The translations under genes were made by a program, and so were the position numbers. 64,000 nucleotides of DNA from Hyposmocoma kahamanoa (Eukaryota; Arthropoda; Insecta; Lepidoptera; Cosmopterigidae), in the NCBI RefSeq assembly GCF_003589595.1, contig NW_020653719.1:372949-436948 (forward strand), in the 5' to 3' direction. The notes beneath the pieces are model-generated. The model made no database searches, was not told where the DNA came from, and saw only the letters and a program-made list of their open reading frames with translations. Every line of letters begins with the position of its first letter. Positions within the stretch are counted from its first letter, which is position 1. Shown in pieces: positions 30,567-43,197 of this stretch.

Positions 30567-30849
30567 ATGCCTGCCGACCATTACGAAATTCGTCACTGAG
30601 ATTCACACAACCGCGTTTGAATTCTGCAAATCAGCTATGAATAGGCGTGTTGCATGGTGCTTCATCGCTAAAAGCAGTTTGAAGCCAGACGACCAATTTC
30701 CAAAATGACGCCACAATGTAAGAACAAGTGACAGTCAGATGAAACAAACTGTATTCTACAGCCAAAGAGTTCCATTTTCAAATGTTGTAATTACTTTTTA
30801 AATATTGTTTGTGTAAGTGGCCAGTTCCGGAAACTTATAGTGCGCCCTA
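30567..30849 (-). mobile_element. mariner fragment, 5' end
   Basis: Minus strand: the inverted terminal repeat TAGGGCGCACTATAAGTTTC starts at 30849, followed by GGAACTGGCCACTTAC and a 5' leader (GGAACTCTTTGGCTGTAGAA) nearly identical to that of the mariner at 46631. The start of the transposase gene is deleted; sequence resumes inside it (CTTCAAACTGCTTTT) and breaks off near 30567. Confidence 0.85.
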
Positions 30850-30952
30850 CATTGACTTTAATTGTAAGTCAATGGCGCCCTATGTATTTATAACTTTCCT
30901 TGTTTTGCGTCGGAAGTTAAAAACAAATCATTCCTTCTTTTTATCGATTATG

Positions 30953-31035
30953 GCGGCATGGGACCTGTAAAGGGTCCAATTCTTGTTGAAAAACCAAATA
31001 CGAGTATACGCATTTTATTTCCTTTTTTCCATTTT
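30953..31035 (+). repeat. PLE-end, partial copy at the gap edge
   Basis: GGCATGGGACCTGTAAAGGG matches PLE-end, the GAAACGTCGG block is deleted, and GAAAAACCAAATACGAGTAT resumes the match. It runs towards the N-gap. Confidence 0.65.
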
Positions 31036-31435
31036 NNNNNNNNNNNNNNNNNNNNNNNNNNNNNNNNNNNNNNNNNNNNNNNNNNNNNNNNNNNNNNNNN
31101 NNNNNNNNNNNNNNNNNNNNNNNNNNNNNNNNNNNNNNNNNNNNNNNNNNNNNNNNNNNNNNNNNNNNNNNNNNNNNNNNNNNNNNNNNNNNNNNNNNNN
31201 NNNNNNNNNNNNNNNNNNNNNNNNNNNNNNNNNNNNNNNNNNNNNNNNNNNNNNNNNNNNNNNNNNNNNNNNNNNNNNNNNNNNNNNNNNNNNNNNNNNN
31301 NNNNNNNNNNNNNNNNNNNNNNNNNNNNNNNNNNNNNNNNNNNNNNNNNNNNNNNNNNNNNNNNNNNNNNNNNNNNNNNNNNNNNNNNNNNNNNNNNNNN
31401 NNNNNNNNNNNNNNNNNNNNNNNNNNNNNNNNNNN
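31036..31435. other. Assembly gap
   Basis: 400 consecutive N bases. Open frames reported through it are meaningless. Confidence 1.
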
Positions 31436-33319
31436 GCCAAAAATTTAAACTTAAAAAAAAAGAACAAAAATATTCCTATATTTTTACCAACTACTAGATT
31501 TTTTAACAAGTACTCCAAATAGTCTCTAATAAAAAATAGTCGGTTACCAAGTCAATACTTCGAAGTTTAATTAAATTCGAGGTGAGGTAAAGCAGATCAA
31601 ACCCTCACTTTGAGAGGCGCAAAACTATATCAACCATAATCAAAATTATGTTAAAAGTACATCTATGTTAAACGCAACTGTACTAGGGTTAACTTGGACT
31701 AAAGGTTACATGCTTAACCAGAACATAACCAGTTATATAAACAATTATTATTTGCAATATTGTGTACATTTAGATAACGTGTATTAATTAAGAGCATCGG
31801 AACATACCTATTGAGTATAGTGAAACTACAATGTTCTTGTAGTCGAATGTTTTTCCACGCCTTACGATTACTATCAAAATATAGTCAATAGTATTTATAC
31901 TGTGGCCCGACTCACGTAAAAAAATATATATAAAAGAAAAATTTACATAGAAATGTAATTAGTTAAATATACTCAAACTTTATCGTGCCTTTTGAAAGTC
32001 TAAAATTCATTAATGCTAATTATAATCATAATCCGATAGATCGCATAAAAGAACTCTGAAAACGAAGTTCTTTTTTATTATTCCAAGTGGGTGTTTTCTT
32101 CTTTAAAACTAGCTTAGTTTAATCATCTATAAAACGGACGGCTAACTTTGAAAAAGTTCTAAATGTTGTCTTACATCCATAGCCTGGAGCTAGTTAATAC
32201 CATGTAAATGACTGTGTATGTCATAAATTCCTCGTAGTAAGTTTTTTTCCTTGTAATGTTATTCAAATATTGATGATCTAAAATCATTTTCTGAACTTTG
32301 ACAAATATGTGTGTCAATAGATGGCATTGTTTGTTACAAACTAATTTATAAATTACCGCTTGCTAATGTTGGTAGCCGGCGCTAATCCTAAACAAAATAA
32401 AAAAAGCCGGCAGTGAGTGTCCATAAAATCTGAAAAATAAGCGCCATCTTTTTCATTTGGTTGTTATCACTAGAAATTAGAGTAGCTTTGATCAATTGCA
32501 ACTCGTCAATGTAAAACAAATTAGTTACAAAAATAACTATTTGGTACTCGTCGCGACATCTGCTGTTTCAATGGGTACTAAATACCCAACTACGCTGTCT
32601 TGTATCGCAATTAGCATTTCCATGAGTGTGGACCATAGTTTGATTAAGTTTTTACGTTTTTTAAAAAACATCGAAAATAAAAGGATCAATAAACAACTCT
32701 GAGGTTCGCGCAAATGGTATAAATACGAAATACTTATTAAAACACAGATCCTCTCCGCTCTACTCTGGTAGACAATGGGTCTAAAGGTCAAAGTGTTACT
32801 TGTTAGCTTTTAACAACCTAGAAATGGGAAATTTGCAGGTTATTCTTCTCTACCTAATTTCCGCGGCAATGTTTATTATTTAAATATTTTAAAATATTAT
32901 TATGAAGCATTATTTAATTTTCCAGTTTTTTTAGTCGGTTCCAAATATTAAAAAAAATAAAACAAACAGCATTAAAATACCTTTGTTTCCTCTTCTATAT
33001 TACAAAAAAGTTACAGTTCGTTTTTCGGCTGCTGTGAACAGTACGCAAAAGCAAGTAAACAATCTTCACTGGTATACTCAACATACTGAACCCTGCATAC
33101 ATTATAATGAAATACGGTAGGCTGAACGTGTTCGATTGGTCTGCTTGAATGATCGAACGCTGCCTAATCAAGCGAGCGTTGTTTTGTCAGCTCCCTCTCT
33201 GATAAGCCAAGCCGTCTATTGTCGCAAATTTACATATGCAGTGACACGTCATTAAGTAGGGAAGCAATATATGATGAATGCAATGTATGTTATTGACGCT
33301 CCCATTTCTGGAAACTACC
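31436..33319. other. Unassigned AT-rich DNA
   Basis: Nearly 1.9 kb without a recognisable gene or repeat. Short overlapping frames at 32496-32791 lack features. Confidence 0.45.
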
Positions 33320-33928
33320 AGCAGTAGAGTTCCTTGTGTAATATTTCGCCCAGGGAAGTGCTGTCTTACCTATTACTGCCGCCGGGATATTGGTGAAATT
33401 ACAGGCATATAGGACTTATCAACTTATGTCTCAGGTAGACGGGCGTAGTGGCAGTGCCCCTAAAATATTTGCGATTTAATGTGGGGTTGCCGCGTTTCTG
33501 TATCGATTCTGACATTTGGACGAATGGTTTCCGAGCTATCATGTGAAACAGATGCGCTTCGGTTCTAAGCAGACTGTGCACCAGTTCGAACGGGATCCTG
33601 AACATTATAGCCACGAGAGGTGGTACAGTCCCATTCTGGAGAGATGAGTGTGCCTGCATGCGCCTGTATATGGCCTTTTAAAATAAAATTAAAATTAGTT
33701 TTTTAGGAAATTATTTGTTGCTAACCATTATGGACCAAGTGTTTGAAATAAATCATTATTATTATTTGTATTTTAAACCCTCGCCTCTCCCGAGGCCTAA
33801 AAGATTTGTAATTATTATTATTATTATTATTATATTCTGAATGACACTGCAATTGCTATGGACAAACGTGTCGATTACCACCAGGCGCACGACACAATCA
33901 TCCCATTACTTGTTATTATAAAAAAAAC
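33320..33928 (+). repeat. Rep-A copy split by an insertion
   Basis: The 5' part (33320-33479, CAGCAGTAGAGTTCCTTGTG to GCGATTTAA) and 3' part (33834-33928, TCTGAATGACACTGCAA to the A-run) together make a full Rep-A. They are separated by the foreign block described next. Confidence 0.82.
33480..33833 (+). mobile_element. Insertion inside Rep-A, retroelement 3' tail
   Basis: 354 bases ending in GAAATAAATCATTATTATTA, a TTTAAACCCTCGCCTCTCCC block and an ATT microsatellite (33811-33833). The simple-repeat 3' end suggests a 5'-truncated LINE or SINE. Coding similarity is not recognised. Confidence 0.6.
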
Positions 33929-34207
33929 TTGTTCCTTTGAATCTTATGGCATTCTTTTGCATATTAAAATATATTTTATAAGATATCGTTGAGCACAACA
34001 TGCCACGCAATCCAGTCAGCAGTGATCTAGTTGTATAGTAGTAGTTGTACAAAACACCTTTGCGAGAAAATAATTAAAACTTACGTATATTTTTTTTTTT
34101 TCAAAAAGTCCCAAGTAATAACATTGAATTCCGACCTTTGTTTACGTTTCGTCAGCATCTACTCATGTATACGTCCCGGGCACGGGCTCAGACGAAGATT
34201 TAGGCAC
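33929..34207. other. Unassigned
   Basis: Nothing recognised. Confidence 0.4.
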
Positions 34208-34485
34208 AGTCCGCCACGCTAGCCCATTGCAGGTTGAGGACCTCAAGCATTTTTCGAGGGTTGTGAACCTTCTTCGACGTGCAGGTTTCAGCACGATGAT
34301 TTCTTTCACCGAAAAGCTCGTAATAAATTAAATTTAAATTAAATTAATTTTATTAATTAATTATTAATTTTATTCAAATTAAATTTCGCACATAAATTCT
34401 GAGAAATTCAGAGGTGCGAGTCCGGATTCGAACCCATGGTCTCTGATTGAAAGGCGGTAGGTCAAACCATTACCGCGGCTGCGAC
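34208..34485 (-). mobile_element. SINE-1, near full-length
   Basis: Minus strand: tRNA-like head with B-box GGTTCGAATCC (complement near 34430), GAATTTATGTGCGAAATTTAA, an AT-rich stretch of TTAAATT repeats (34325-34385), then GAGCTTTTCGGTGAAAGAAA, GCACGTCGAAGAAGGTTCAC and GGGCTAGCGTGGCGG at the 3' end. Confidence 0.85.
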
Positions 34486-35650
34486 TTTAAGTTTAAGTTT
34501 TAACTTTTCCATTACTAGTTAATGGATAACATCCAGCACTATGCGAAACCAATTTGATACTAATTTCCAGTTTGTGTTTCTATGTGCTTGCACGTATGAC
34601 CTATACATATGTGTTACTTTGAAATAGTCAGCCTTTGAAGTCACGCTTCAGATGTGAAAGCGAATATATACAAAATTATAGTTCATGGCATATAACCTTC
34701 GTCAAAGATGTACAACTGAGTACCTGGGGGCCGACCACAACCTCTTAAAACAATATTACTTTAACCTTACATTGACTTTTCCTACCATAACGTACTTAAA
34801 GTAAGCTTATTGTAATGATAAAACTATGATGTTTTATTGGCAGCTTTGTGACTATTCATTCACTCAGTTGGTACCATGACGCGACTTTGACATTAAAGGA
34901 AGATTGCTCTTATGTCAAATTTAGCAATCTTAAAATAGTTACACGGATGCAATGGAAACATTATTTTCAGTTTTATTGTCTTAATATTGATTTGTAATGA
35001 TTAAAAGTTAAGTTGAACTTATTTATTTACATATATCTCTTCAATATTTTGTTCATAGTAAATAATTTTTCGTTAAATAAAAATACGCAATGTTAATTTC
35101 GTAAAATAATAACTGCGCGACTTGGCGAAACTAACAGTTGACACTAGACTATAGTTCCGAATTCACAACGTCACTGTTAAAACTCAGCTTGTTTTATTTA
35201 TTGCGAAATGCGGAATAATTATTGAAAACAACGTAATTTTAATAGATTTTATTATTACATACTTTTCTTTTTTTAACAGTCAAAATTCTCTGAATGTAAA
35301 TAACATTAAGTACTTTAACATTATACTACGATAACACAATTCGGATCATCAAAAAAGAAAGAGATGGCATTATACAGTTCATATAGCGTTATTTCTTTCC
35401 TACCTTTAGTAAGGAATAGACAATATTAGGAAATCATTCGTTCTTTCAGTCACTTTATCAATAATACATTACTTGGTTGATAGGTTTGTCATGGTGCGAA
35501 ATTGAGTAATATTACAATAAACTTCCTTTATGCTTACATTGAAATGAGATTGTTTTTGGATAGGTTATGGTAAACCCCCTGGTATTAATATGACTTACAC
35601 TGTTTTTAGTTTTTTCATTTATTTTTAATTTCAATAATTCCTGTTTTATT
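34486..35650. other. Unassigned AT-rich DNA
   Basis: Nothing recognised. Confidence 0.45.
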
Positions 35651-35837
35651 GTAGTAACAGTAGAGCTGCTTGTGAAAGAGATCGTCCAGGGAAGTACGAG
35701 GAAGATGCAGTGGCAGTGCCCGTCAGATCTCTGCGATTTGAAGCTCTGAGCTGCACTGCAACTATTATGGACAGGCGTGTCGCTTACAGCCAAGCATACG
35801 ACTTTTTCGCCCCTTGATTTTGTATCATTAAAAAAAT
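35651..35837 (+). repeat. Rep-A with internal deletion
   Basis: The 5' end (AACAGTAGAGCTGCTTGTGA to GGGAAGTACG) joins to CAGTGGCAGTGCCCGTCAGA and the 3' end. The middle 100 bases or so are missing, much as at 13187-13345. Confidence 0.82.
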
Positions 35838-35841
35838 ATCG

Positions 35842-36060
35842 TGTCGAGTGGCTTGCACACCGGTTTTCATGGTGTCGCCATCTCTGAGATTCGATCTCCG
35901 GCAGGGTCAATGTAGGAAACTACCTTTTCTGTGCTGTCACGGGTCTGATGTCGTCGTTGTTTCTGATTTCCATAACACAAGTGCTTTAGTTATATACTAC
36001 TTTGGGATCTGACCAACGTATGTGATGTTATCTAATTCATAATTCATTTAATTGTGAAAA
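35842..36060 (+). mobile_element. SINE-3 copy 1
   Basis: GTGGCTTGCACACCGGTTTTCA then GAGATTCGATCTCCGGCAGG (B-box-like), TTTCTGATTTCCATAACACA and CAACGTATGTGATGTTAT. The same order recurs at 60262-60442. It follows a Rep-A end directly. Confidence 0.78.
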
Positions 36061-38002
36061 AACAGGTTGTAAATTACAATAGAATTTCTTTATTTGCCAG
36101 CATACTGTAATTATACAAGTCTTATGTAAAATCATGTAAATTGTATTAAAGCAGCTATGAACATATTAATGGAATTTAATGTATAGTATCTATAGTTTCA
36201 AATTAATGTATGTACAACAGAATTTGTAAATTTTAAGTATCCTTTAGTACTATAGAAACAATGTGTCAAAAGTCATTTGACCAATTGTAATTTTGAAAAC
36301 ATGCGCTTGTACCAATTTAATTTAATTGGGTACTGTATTGAAAATAATTATACACACCTTGAAGTAGTTATTCTTATGTTCATAATTTTAAGTCTAGTTT
36401 GCCTTTGAATGACTTCACCGCGTGTTTTAAAATATTGAGGATGAGCATAGACAAATACGTAGCAAAGGTAATATGCTTAAGGTTTTTGACAAGCGGTTCG
36501 CAGCCCGTAATCGAATCACGCATCGCAAGTCGCCCGAAAACACTTCTTCTCTGCATAGAAGTCAACATGTACACGGTAAAAACAGATTACTTTGAAAAAG
36601 ACAAAATTCTTTTTATGAAGACAAATTTTATTAAATCCAACAAAACGATCCTCTCCCTATAGACGCTAGAGAATAATTACATGATAATAGTAAAAAACGT
36701 CTCAAAAGTGTATTTTAGTTACAAGACAGAAATATTTAATCCAAGAGCAAATTAATTTACTTCAAGTCACAAAGCCACTCTAGATTCAACAAAATATTTA
36801 TTTGTTATTAGAAATGTCCGATTTTGACTTGAAAAAAAAAAGAATGAAAAATTGAGAGGTACTTAATTATTTGACTGAAGATTTATGTTTTCTAATATCA
36901 AAAAGGGTAAATTTACAGGGTTATGGACCCAACAGTATGTCTCATTGGCGTGAAAGCACACAGTTCAGTGCCAAACTTTAAAGTAGCAGAAATAGGACGG
37001 AATCTTCTGAAATACTTGAGGACCATTCAGTGCCGTATAAATGCTACAGCGGCAGAAAGCACTAACAATTCCAAATATATGAGATGACTTTATACTATTG
37101 AAGTTAAAAAAGATAGCGCGTTTCAGAGTACAACTAATGCCACCTAGCAGTGGCGTGATGGAACTAATTGCATGTTAAAGTTGTGCTCGTTACAAGTGTA
37201 GTTTGACTTCATGCTGTAACCAAATTTCTAAAATTATGATTACAAATAACACCCTAACAAACTAGAGATACTACGTATTGTTTCTTTGGATAAATGACTT
37301 TATGATTTTTATGATTACAAGGACAAGTAAAAGTAATCGTTACCGCGTGCGTCTTCGGCGACATGTCACGACAACATTGACTATGAAAACGGAACGAATG
37401 TTGCTTTATGAAAATACTCTAGAATTTAGAATATTAATCTGAATTGAAAACTACTTCTTTTTTTGTTTAAGAATATATTTTCTTAAAATACACCCAAGAA
37501 ATTTTGAATTAATTTAAGATTATTTTTAATTTGATGTAAGACGTAATGTCCAATTAATTGATTAGAAATGAAATAAAATCTTGAAGTGAACGTATTTGTC
37601 TAAAAGTAATAATAAAGTTAATAGTAAAATTGTATTAGAAAAAGATAAGCAGTATTTTTGTAATGACAATATTTTATTACTTTTAATAAATGTTTTTTAA
37701 GAATTAGCAAATATTTTGAGAAATTGCTCTTTCTTATTGTAGAAATCCTTTTTTTCTGTGTACAGGCAAGAGCACGTCAAGCTTGACACTTTTTACTTTG
37801 TACCGTTCTTATCGTCAGTGGCTTCAAAGTTCTGTACAAAATAAATATATGTAGTTTCACTATGCCAGCCAAACATTAGAGATAGCAACATATTAAAGGT
37901 ATATTATATATTTACTTACACTTACGTGCATTACAGACTAGGTGTAACATATTTTTTAAATAATATCACGTGAGCCACAAGGATTTAATAACGCACACAT
38001 TC
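36061..38002. other. Unassigned AT-rich DNA
   Basis: No gene recognised in 1.9 kb. Overlapping frames near 36380-36660 have no features. Confidence 0.45.
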
Positions 38003-38285
38003 ATGGCCCCGCACTAGGGAAACCCTATATTGCGGGTGCCATGGATACACACATAGAAAACCACAAAGCACACCCAAACTCTGATGTTATTGGTGGCCGC
38101 AAGTAATTGTGTGAAATGTGAGATTGTGTAAACGTCGAGCTGGAGTGGAGATCTTGGCTCTGAAGGTTGGTGTAAGCACCAGTGGCGAGGCGTCCATATA
38201 ACTCGATTCCCACCGGCTTGCCTAAAATTTCCCGCGTACCTATTACCAGTTGCACCGCGCATACCCCACCACTTAAAAAAACATT
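38003..38285 (-). mobile_element. SINE-2 related copy, inverted
   Basis: Minus strand: GAGTTTGGGTGTGCTTTGTG, TTCTATGTGTGTATCCATGG, CACCCGCAATATAGGG and TTCCCTAGTGCGG match the SINE-2 body at 22483-22550. The upstream part (GTGGTGGGGTATGCGCGG) is not tRNA-like, so the head differs or is replaced. Confidence 0.65.
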
Positions 38286-39779
38286 CATTCAAAATATTCA
38301 ATTAAACGCATAATAATTTGTCCCGATGCATCTCAAACAATCAGCGCGAGGTAAGCCGGCGGAGTTCTATTTCATTCATTAAATCTACGCGCTCCCATCA
38401 AAATATACGCAGACATTCGCAAAAATCCGCTCAATAACATATAATAAAGAAATGGCGGCCGATAAGCCGCAATGATTCCAGTTATTGTCGAATAGAGTAC
38501 ACTTAAATTTAAACCTTATTCCTACACGTTACAGTTTAATTTGTTTTAATATCAGAATCGTTGCCAGACGTAAAACTTTCTTAAAATAATGTAACAAAAT
38601 TATTATAATAGCAAATTAATTTAAAATATGGTTAATTTGTATTTTGCAAATCTTAACGATAAACACGTTTCTATATTTAATTGGGTGTTTCTTTCTAATA
38701 GGACTACGTAACGAATGTATGTAGAAGGTCATGGTAATTCGTACTCGTAGGTAATTAAAATAGCAACACTTAGCATTGATGTGTTTGTTTACATACTTTC
38801 GTATCGCGACGGGCAGCTTAAAATATAAAATTACTTTAAAAGCTATGGTTATTTTATGTGTAGAATAAGGTATCCTGTGAAATAATGTGAACTAGTTATC
38901 TTGTGCCCTAATAAATGTTGTGTTTAAATGTCTCCAAGCGCCTTTTTAACGGGAAAAGAAATTTTTGTTAAAATAAATGTTTTTTGTTTTTTAAAAAAGG
39001 ACCCTAGGAAAATTTTCATGCCTCGCCACTGGTGAGAAAAGGAAGGGGAGAGGGAACTAGCTATCGAAGTTGCAATTAAAATTTTTAACATATAGCGTCA
39101 CTAGACAAACCAGAGTGGCCGTCAGCGTCTGGATGCGGGGAGTCTACTCCCGTTCGAAACAATTACTGTCAAAGAAGTAGTACTCGACAAAATCAAAAGC
39201 CAATGTCTAGTATGAAAGTTCATTGTCATCATGCGTTTCTTAATTTGGTAGAGTATTACTTATTTGGCCAACTTGTTTGGATTGATTTTGACGAAAGGTA
39301 ATCGCTAATAACGGCCGAAGCTTCCGGTAATTTATAGTTTTACGTAATAAGTGACTTTTAAAGTTTAAGAGATTGAATTTTTTTGATATCAAATTGTTTT
39401 ACATATTAGTCAAAATGTAGTACATGCATACATATACTTTACGGACTTTTTCCATCTTGTAAGGCAACAACAATAGCCTTCCTTTTGTTTTTTAACCTTG
39501 AAAATGTTATGACTTTTGAAGTTATAACAGTCAATGTTTTTCAACAGGCAGCACTCAAAGGTCAACATCGAGGAAACAAAGATAAAAACCTTTAATTCTT
39601 GAACAACATCAACCACAAAAATTCTTGTTTTATGACACTAGAGGTCGCCAAATAACTTGCGTAGGCCTGGATTAAACTGAAACTAACTTTAATTCTTTTT
39701 GCTTTTATTGTTCTGTTGTTTCGTATGGTATAAGCTTATAATTAGCAATTGCAATAAGTACAATATAATAAAATTTGGG
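38286..39779. other. Unassigned DNA
   Basis: Mostly AT-rich. A GC-richer patch near 39100-39165 ending CCCGTTCGAAAC could be an eroded tRNA-like head, but too little is preserved to call. Confidence 0.4.
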
Positions 39780-39900
39780 TGAAGGAAAACATCGTAATGA
39801 AACCTTCATGTCGTAGAAGGTTCACAACACTCGGAAAATGTACGAAGTCCCCAACCCGCACTGGGCCCAGCAGTGGGACGTATAAAAGCGTTGATGATGT
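39780..39900 (+). repeat. SINE-1 3' part
   Basis: GAAGGAAAACATCGTAATGA, AGAAGGTTCACAACACTCGG, GAAGTCCCCAACCCGCACTG: the SINE-1 tail without its tRNA head. Confidence 0.8.
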
Positions 39901-40374
39901 AAAAATAATATTTAATTGAGGGCTCATTATATGCTACTAAAGGTGAATTTAATACACATATTTAATTGCACTTGCACTAATATATATAAATAAAATACTT
40001 GTTAACCCCTCAGCTGCCAAAATATGATATGACACCCCAACAATTGCCAAAAACAACAGAATACTTCGCAGATCCACCCGAATCTAAAATCACGATTAGC
40101 TATTTTTATTTATTTATTTATTTATTTACACATTTTAGGAAAATTCACGGACAAATAATACAATTATAGTAAACTTAAATATGAGTAATCCAATGCCATT
40201 TACGAATTTCCACCAACATGAAACAATATAAAGTGCTTAGCAAGCCAAAAAGAGATTACAGGAGAATACAAAGAACGCAGTCAATAAATAAAAAAAATAC
40301 TATTAATATACAATTAAACCTTAGAGGATTGTAAAAGAAAAACAGTCTAAGAATTAAACGAACAAACCAGTGTA

Positions 40375-41545
40375 TTCATCGCCAATCACGTGTGTGAAGT
40401 GATGTTTGGTCATTTCACGCCTCACTGTGCCTATGCTTGAACAAAACAAATCAAACTCGCATTGTTATAAAGTCTCAAAGCACGCACCGTGTACGTATTT
40501 TGCCTATAATTAGTGCTCGCAAGCGGCACTTGCAGAGGTGGTCGGACAATCAATCTTACCGTTGGCGATCCCCATCAGAAAACTAACGTCACTAATGTCT
40601 AGACGGATACGAAGCGGCAAAAAATGATACCTAGTACACCTATGCTCATAACCTGATGAAAATTGTTTAGTTTTGTAGTCCAGTTAACGTAAAAATCTCT
40701 GCTGAATTGCCTCCAACCGAGACTTATAGGTTTCATAGCATGGATTCCAGACCTGTGAAGCGTACTCAAGGTGACTCCGTACAAATGAGCAATAAAGAAT
40801 CTTAATGCATTTGATATTATTGAACGTCGCCGATGTCCGAATAATGAATCCAAGTGCCTTTGATGCCTTACTTATTACACAGTCAATATGCTTGTCAAAA
40901 AGTAGTTTGTCGTCATGGAGTACACCCAAATCCCTCATTTCCCTGACTCTCAATATGTTGGTGCCATGTAATTTGTAACCAGTGCCTATAGTTGATGTTT
41001 TCTGCTTAAGTCTGCCTGAAGATCGTCAACATCTGTTTGCCCACGTCTGACTTTTAGCACCTTCATATCATCAGCAAAAAGCAGGATCTTCGAGTGAATA
41101 AAACAAGATCCAATGTCGTTGACGAAGATGATGAATAATAAAGGTCCAAGGATAGAACCCTGTGGTACACCAGACGGGACTGATGTCCACCTTGACATAA
41201 AGCCACGCAACACAACCGCCTGACTCCTATTAGCTACGTAAGAAGCAAACCAGCGCAATAAATCTCCATGGATGCCTGCTACCATCAACTTGTTCAGAAG
41301 CACATTGTGATCTATGCGGTCAAAACATTTAGTGTAGTCAGTGTAAACTGCATCATCTTGTGCACGGCCCCCCATGCCTCTTGTTATGAATTTATTCGCG
41401 ATGACTAAGTTAGAGACGGTGGACCTATTTCTTAAAAAGCCATGTTGGTGTTCATTAAATGTACGATTCAACACCGCATAAACATCACTGAATACCAGCC
41501 TTTCCAATATTTTTGCAAAAAGACATAACTTGGAGATCGGACGAT
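40375..41545 (-). pseudogene. LINE ORF2: RT palm, thumb and C-terminus
   Basis: The RT continues with QHGFLRNRSTVSNL, DYTKCFDRIDHNVLL (first catalytic Asp), SGVPQGSILGPLLF and FADDMKVL (catalytic Asp pair; Ala-Asp-Asp typical for non-LTR RTs). A frame change near 40985 leads to RDLGVLHDDKLLFDKHID and EYASQVWNP, then another near 40680; weak homology continues to about 40375. Product: reverse transcriptase for target-primed insertion, inactive here. Confidence 0.88.
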
Positions 41546-41561
41546 AATTTTAAATATGTGA

Positions 41562-42568
41562 TTAATCACCCTTCTTATATACAGGCGTAATAAATGCAGA
41601 TTTCCATATTGATGGAACGATGCCTTCATTTAAAGATCTTTTGTAAAGCAAACACAGCGGAACTACAAGGCTGTCAGCACACTTTACTATGAATACAGGA
41701 GGAATATGATCAGGACCACCAGATTTTGAGAGATCAAGGGATTTTAGCAGTTTAAGCACCGTAGATTGAACAATATCAACTGTACTGATAGAAATGGCAC
41801 CATGAGTTACACTGATAGGCAGATTGTGTAACCTTAGATAAGGATCTTGCGCTGTAAAGGTAGAATGGAAAAACTCTGCGAACATATTATAAATAGCTTC
41901 ATCTGAATCTGCGGTAGTGTTTTTATACTTCATTACACCAGGATAGGAATTAGAGCATTTCAAACTTTTCACATATGACCAAAATAGTTTAGGGTTGTCA
42001 ACCATTGATTTCTGAATTTTATCCAAGTAATTATCATAACATTTTTGTTCAAATTCAATAGCTCTTCTACGCAGTACTGTGAACGAGTGATAATCCGAGA
42101 TATTACCATATACTTTATATTTACGGTGCAATTTATATTTTTCTTTTAGAATTTTTATTAAGGCCGAATTAAACCAAGGAGGATGAGACCCAGTTTTAAT
42201 TAATTTAGTAGGTACATACATGTCTCGACACTCATACAGTTTACAGTAAAAGAGATTGACTGCTTCTTCTAAAGAATGTGCGTTCAAGTATGAGTCCCAT
42301 TTTACGTTATTGAGAGTAGATGAAATTGATTGGTAATCACCAAGATTATATAAAAATTTCACTTGTGGTTGTTGTATAATAGTGTGAATTTCAATAAACT
42401 CTGCAACAATATTTAGTGACTTATGGTGACTGTCTTCTTGAACTAAAGGATCGGGGCATGAATTAATACTTAATGGGCTATTTGAGAAAACTAGGTCAAG
42501 TATACGCTTATTAAGGTTATACTCACCATTATATTGTGAAAAATTACATTTTGTTGATATGGGTGAGG
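41562..42568 (-). pseudogene. LINE ORF2: endonuclease end and RT N-terminal region
   Basis: A continuous frame. Upstream of the first Met (42362) it already codes NKRILDLVFSN, SCPDPLVQEDSHHKSL: the LDLV and D-S-H-H blocks at the end of an APE-type endonuclease. A linker follows with a PPWFN block, RRRAIEFEQ, PKLFWSYVKSLK and then RT block 1-2 signals: SGGPDHIPPVF, IPxIWKSAFITPVYKKGD. The frame breaks at 41561, where an in-frame stop or shift separates it from the next segment. Confidence 0.88.
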
Positions 42569-42889
42569 AAAACTATATATTTTCTTAATATATATATATA
42601 AGTTAAGTGATATTTTCTGACGCTGGTTCGTAGTAATGGTACTGATTACTTAAGTTGTAATGGCTAGAACTTGTTTGTATCTTGCCCATTTTATAGTTTA
42701 TACGTTTTATAGATATAAGTTTAACCACGCTTGAGATATATTATGATATTTAATATAATTATAAAGTTCTTGAGTTATCGGATTTCCTGGAAGCTATTTT
42801 TATATTACTTACGAAACATACTTTTGATAACGGTAAAAAACAACAAGTTTAATTTAATTCCAAATGTTTTAATATATAATGGACCTGGG

Positions 42890-43090
42890 AATTGGGCAAA
42901 ATAATGGAGAAAGGACAAAGTCACAAATTCAATTAAGAAACAAAGTATACGCTTATATAATAAGATTCCGTTTGATATTCAAAATTTGCCATTTACGAGG
43001 TTAAAAACTACAGTAAAACAAAAACTTTATACTAAAGGTTATCATACAAGTTCTGCTAAGTTGGACGGCAATAATATTTAAGGTTATTTC
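42890..43090 (+). pseudogene. LINE ORF2 C-terminal relic
   Basis: In one frame near 42958-43080 the sequence reads YNKIPFDIQNLPFTRLKTTV, then KQKLYTKGYHTSS and a stop, the end of an insect LINE ORF2. It shares wording with the end of the relic at 27805-28085. Very short. Confidence 0.55.
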
Positions 43091-43197
43091 GATTATAATA
43101 TTTGAAATAAATATAATAAATGATAAATGTGTGCAAAATCTATTTACTTCTGGAGTTTCTCACACATTCTTTTCAGGGGAAATAGCCTTATGAATAC

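Larger units (their letters stand above)
40103..42568 (-). mobile_element. LINE of the Jockey/CR1 type, 5'-truncated
   Basis: About 2.5 kb on the minus strand from the end of an endonuclease domain (near 42568) through RT to a (TAAA)n tail at 40103-40128. Coding order and tail fit a non-LTR retrotransposon; the 5' truncation is the usual kind. There are at least two frameshifts or stops. Confidence 0.9.

Noticed and set aside
30958..31522. Open frames of 167-179 codons on both strands
   Set aside because: They are almost entirely N bases of the assembly gap.
36900..37160. Copia-like coding relic
   Set aside because: A few residues looked suggestive but no conserved RT, integrase or Gag motif could be read.
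38014..38301. Minus-strand frame of 95 codons
   Set aside because: Lies within a SINE-2 related repeat, which is non-coding.
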